DNA of 64,000 nt from Tetracentron sinense (lineage: Eukaryota; Streptophyta; Magnoliopsida; Trochodendrales; Trochodendraceae). The notes beneath the pieces are model-generated. The model made no database searches, was not told where the DNA came from, and was given only the letters and a program-made list of their open reading frames with translations. Location of the stretch: contig CM026570.1 of assembly GCA_015143295.1 (NCBI GenBank), forward strand, positions 2,566,047 through 2,630,046. The letters run 5' to 3'. Position numbers and translations under genes: made by a program. Shown in pieces: positions 60,383 through 64,000 of this stretch (position 1 is the first letter of the stretch; each line of letters opens with the position of its first letter).

Positions 60383-60624
60383 TATCAAAATATCCCTCAA
60401 ATCAAGTTTAGACCAACAAGGGCATTTTTGGCACCCAATGCCCCCCAACTTCTATATTAATCTCTAAAGTTTTTTTTAAATGCCCATCAAATCAAGATTT
60501 TGTAGCCAAAATATCTCCCAAATTTATGTACCCAAAATGTCCCTAATGTTTTCCTAAAACATCCTACAAGTTTTTTGACTATTATTCTATTATTATAATA
60601 AATATTACAGTTTTAAATATAAGA

Positions 60625-60800
60625 GGAGCTCTGCATCATCACATTGTGTGGAGCTCCTCTTTTTACACTATCCGGTGGCAAATGTGTAATTATGGTGTGT
60701 TGCAAAATTACCCCAGTCTCTATCAATAATTATGAAAATGCCACATTTATAGTGTAAAAAAGGGAGCTCCGCATCAACGCTGTGGTGCAGAGCTCCGGCT
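60625..60800. mobile_element. MITE whose inverted ends are themselves hairpins
   Basis: The left end GGAGCTCTGCATCATCACA with GTGTGGAGCTCC folds on itself, and so does the right end GGAGCTCCGCATCAACG with GGTGCAGAGCTCC; the two ends also pair with each other, followed by TTTTTACACTAT and its inverse. No coding capacity. Confidence 0.65.
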
Positions 60801-60989
60801 CATAATATTATTTTGTTATTATAAAATAGAGAATCTTTGTGTGTTGCTTGCACGTGCATGCAGAGGCGGAGCCAAAAGGGGCCTGGGGGCATGTGCGCCC
60901 CCCCCCCCCCCCAAAAAAAAAAAAAAAAAAAAAACAAAAACTTTTGGATAAAAATAATTTTATGTATATATACATAAATTATTTTTTTT

Positions 60990-62568
60990 TAATATCACAA
61001 CCAATTGCGATTGAACTCGGGGAAAGTTCAATCACACCCACATGCCAACCCGTGTCCCTTTTAACCCCTATTAACTGTGGTTAAGATACACTTACATTTG
61101 GGGTTCAATAATATAATTTTAGTTTTTTTTTAAAATATATTAAGAAATATTAATCCTTAGGGTTAAAAATCATTAACTAGAGTTTAATATTTTTCTAATA
61201 ACTAAGATTATATTTTGAACCCAAGGGCGAGTAAATCTACCTTGATCCCGTGGGTGAAAGTTCCCACTTCCACGGCTGCCCCCATTGTGCTGAGTTCGTC
61301 CACGACCACGGGCACGGGCACGGGCACGGTATGAGTGGCTACCACGACCCCGTCCTCGTGATTGTTGAGAGGAAGATCGATCACTGTAGAAGGCCTGATC
61401 AGGAGGGGGTGATAGGGAAGAGAAGTGCTGGTACTGAGCCTGCCGTTGTTCATGGACCAAGAGGCTAGATCTAAGTTCAGAGAAGCAAATCGGTTCCACC
61501 TGATTAGTTATAGCTGTGGTGAATGACTCGTATTCAATGGGGAGGCCTCCAAGAGCATGATAAACAAGATCACGATCAGATACATGATGTTGGACAGCAG
61601 CGAGAGAATCACTTATGCTTTTCAGTTCATTCATGTATTCGGAGATGGTGGAGGAGCCTTTTCGGAGTATTTGCAACTTTAACCATAGTTGCATAGTGCG
61701 AGCATGGGAGTGTTGGGTGAAAGAAGTGGCGAGAGAGTCTCATATTTCTTTGGCTGTAGAGAGGCCAATTGTTTGAGAAAGGATTGGCTCACTAAGTGTG
61801 GCATTAAGACAATTTGCTACATACTGATCACGGTGCCACCATTGAAGATAGTTGGGGTTGACAGAGTCATCTTCAAGGAGAGTTTTAGGAGGAAGGATGG
61901 TGCCGTCCACATAGCCCACTAGATCTTGAGAAATCAAGATAGGGAGAATTTGTTTTCGCCATAATAAGTAGTTGAGGTCTGTTAGTTTAACAGATACAAA
62001 TTGGAGGATGTTGGAGATATGAAGAGAGGAAGATGGAGAGATGATGGTGGGAGAGGAGGGATCGGTTTTTGCAGTAGAGGAGTCGGTGGAGTCTTCAATA
62101 TGGGAGGCCATGAGAACTGACCAATAGAAGAGAGGAAAGCTGAATCAAAAGAAGAGAGGATGAAGCTCACGACTAGGATAGAGCTTGTGGCTCTGATACC
62201 ATAAAAAATAATTGGAAAACTTGCATTCTCTCTTCCATTGATTTATATTTATAGATGTTACAAGTTCTATTATCATCCAAAGGAATACATAGTGAGAAAA
62301 GGAAATATTACAATTTTGATACAATGAGAATATCTTCAAATCTTTGCTATGTTGGTAACTGGATATGTTTGGAGATCATTGGAGAATCTCCAAGAATAGA
62401 AGGAGGGTGGCCACGATTGGAATTTCCTAGAATAGAAGGAGGGTGGTGGCCACGCTTAGCTGTTAATAATCTTCACAACGGTTAATAGGGGTCAAAAGGG
62501 ACACATGTTGGCCTCTGGGTATGATTGAACTCTTTCCGAGTTCAATCACGATTGGCTGTGATTTTATA
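60990..62568. mobile_element. Foldback MITE split by a copia fragment
   Basis: Left arm 60990-61237 (GCGATTGAACTCGGGG, CCCGTGTCCCTTTTAACC, AACTGTGGTTAAG) and right arm about 62463-62568 (GGTCAAAAGGGACACATG, GAGTTCAATCACGATTGG) are complementary. Between them lies copia-derived DNA on the - strand. Confidence 0.6.
61238..62462 (-). mobile_element. Ty1/copia fragment: LTR, primer site and gag part
   Basis: On the - strand: an LTR of about 250 bp with a TATA-like CTATAAATATAAATC, then the copia primer site TGGTATCAGAGCC (initiator Met tRNA type, about 62189-62201), then a gag region from 62111 with LTDLNYLLWRKQILPILISQ, SISEYMNELKSISDSLAA-like and HALGGLPIEYESFTTAI motifs and an Arg/Gly-rich tail. 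Protease, integrase, reverse transcriptase and the other LTR are missing. A fossil: truncated, with about one further break in the gag part. Confidence 0.8.
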
Positions 62569-62904
62569 CATATTAGAATATATAATAGGGCATAACCATA
62601 GGGCAAGGGGACAACTGCTCCTATAAACAAGGAGAAACAATACCAGTAGGATATGTACAAAATGTATGGATGAAATGGTCCACAAACTAATTTGTCAAAA
62701 AAAGAATTCGAGGGCTCTAACCTGAACCCCCGTCCCTTAAATCGAATGTGCCCCCTACAATAAATTCACGGTTCCGCCCCTACGTGCACGCCCAACTAGT
62801 TGCTTTTGAAATCACATGTAAGAGTGGTATTTTTGTCACCACAATAAAAATAATATAAAAATTAATTTTATAAATTTTCTAATTGAACAATTGCCATTAT
62901 TTAG

Positions 62905-63545
62905 AATACATGTGAAGAGGGTTATTTTTGTCATTTTAAAAAATATATGTAAAGGATATTTTTGTCATTTCAAAAAATACATGTGAAAATGATTTTTTAT
63001 TTTAGAAAATATAAACAGAGGGGTATATCGCCATTTTCAAAAATACTTATGGAGATGAGTATTTTTATTATTTTGAAAACATAGGGGTATTATTGTCAAT
63101 TTGAAAATATATATAAAGAGTTATATTTTTTCATTTGAAAAATAGCACGTGGAGTAGTATTTTTGTCATTTTAAGAAATATATGTGAAGATGGGTAGTTT
63201 TGTCATTTTCTATCATTTTGAAAAATACTTGTGGAGAGGGATATTTATAATTTTTTAAAATATATTTGAAGATGGGTATCTTTGTCATTTTAGAAAATAC
63301 TTGTGAAAACGTGTATTTTATCATTTTAAAAAATATATGTAAAGAGGGTTATTATTGTCATTTGAAAAATATATTTGAAGATGAATATTTTTATCATTTT
63401 AAAAAATATACGTGAAGAGGGGTATTATTGTTATTTTAATAAATATATTTGAAGAGTTGTATTTCTTATTTTTGAAAAATGCACAAGAAGAGCTATTTTA
63501 TAATTTTAAGAAATATACGTGAAAGATGATATTTTTGACACTTTA
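62905..63545. repeat. AT-rich tandem array, about 34-bp period
   Basis: TTTTTGTCATTTT or close variants recur at about 62931, 62965, 62998, 63031, 63067, 63096, 63131, 63166 and 63203 and onward to about 63540, each followed by AAAAATATATGTGAAGAGGG-like sequence. Spacing is 30-36 bp, with about 17-18 degenerate units. Confidence 0.7.
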
Positions 63546-63554
63546 TATCATGCC

Positions 63555-63690
63555 CTCCTTTTTATCACCTACTAATTGTGGTTAAGATTCGCTCACCCCT
63601 ATAGTTCATCCATCTAGCTTTGGTTTTAGAAAATAAAATAAAAAATAATAATGTAATTAAGATTAACCATGATTAAAAAGGACACGGAAC
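63555..63690. mobile_element. Foldback MITE remnant
   Basis: CTAATTGTGGTTAAGATTCG, CTCACCCC and the matching inverse GATTAACCATGATT are present with a short loop. It is smaller than the other family members and has no clear ends. Confidence 0.45.
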
Positions 63691-63839
63691 ACTGCGGTCA
63701 GCTAGGAAGGGGTCTTCGTGGTCCCCTTCTAAGGACTCTTTAAAATAAGGGATAACAAATGAAACAAATGAGTTTTGTATTATGACCCAGTCGGATCTGG
63801 CCCAACTCAAACATAATCACCAATAACACGCAAAACCAA

Positions 63840-64000
63840 ACCGGCCGTTCACATGTCCAAATCCAAACCCAAACCCGTGGAACAATGGGTGAGTGAAGTT
63901 GCCAGTTGCCAACTCTATATCTGATAGATGAAGTACCCTTAATTCGCAATAATCCTCTCTAATTAATTGAACTGGGTCACTATAATAAATGTTTATTAGC
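63840..64000 (+). other. Sequence homologous to peroxidase upstream DNA
   Basis: TTCACATGTCCAAATCCAAA and CCCAAACCC, GGGTGAGT, GTTGCCA and TATATCTGAT follow the same order as 36230-36310 upstream of peroxidase A. The window ends in AAATGTTTATTAGC, which in A (36783-36798) and B (45427 on) lies about 520-680 bp before the start codon. Confidence 0.6.

Larger units (their letters stand above)
60861..62781. mobile_element. Nested terminal-inverted-repeat element
   Basis: The left end CAGAGGCGGAGCCAA and inverted right end CGGTTCCGCCCCT are loosely complementary. ACGTGCATG (60852-60860) and ACGTGCACG (62782-62790) look like a 9-bp target duplication with one change. A C-run and an A-run follow the left end. 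The body is occupied by a foldback MITE that is itself interrupted by a copia fragment. Confidence 0.55.

Overview
The window is nuclear DNA of a flowering plant. The evidence is plant-type split genes (class III peroxidases, an ATP-citrate lyase subunit relic), a plant-type Ty3/gypsy Tat element, Mutator-like and hAT transposons, and many miniature inverted-repeat elements in AT-rich spacer. The species cannot be named from the sequence. Most of the window is intergenic transposon bed. The only intact host genes I can support are three tandem class III peroxidase genes on the + strand (37.3, 46.1 and 58.3 kb).

Layout: 0-6.3 kb holds a non-autonomous Mutator-like element (516-2157) filled with an 80-bp minisatellite, a probable solo LTR (2887-3655) and two foldback MITEs. 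6323-20321 is a nearly undamaged-looking Tat-lineage gypsy element on the - strand, with 1.6-kb LTRs, a perfect 5-bp target duplication and LTRs about 0.5 % different, so it is young. Between integrase and the 3' LTR it carries an antisense gene with a plant mobile domain and intron-like segments. 20.3-28 kb is a nest: a foldback MITE beside the gypsy element, then a hAT element (21725-25908) whose middle is split by a 2.9-kb solo LTR (22981-25885), both with exact target duplications. 28-36 kb holds decayed LTR fragments, the last two exons of a dead ATP-citrate lyase alpha gene (30914-31750), a 546-bp hAT MITE and GC-rich repeat DNA.

36-60 kb is the peroxidase array. Copies A, B and C each have two exons, a signal peptide and all catalytic residues. 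A segment of about 6.8 kb upstream of and including exon 1, with a 3.7-kb Mutator-like element inside, is nearly identical before B and C. Exon 2, by contrast, is most alike between A and B. The genes are therefore mosaics made by repeated exchange. Between B and C lies one LTR plus primer site of the same long-LTR family seen at 23-26 kb. DNA at the right edge again resembles peroxidase upstream sequence, so a fourth copy may start just outside.

60-64 kb is another nest (terminal-inverted-repeat element, foldback MITE, Ty1/copia LTR-gag fragment) followed by an AT-rich 34-bp array. No tRNA, rRNA, CRISPR or bacterial-type feature was seen. All comparisons were done by eye.
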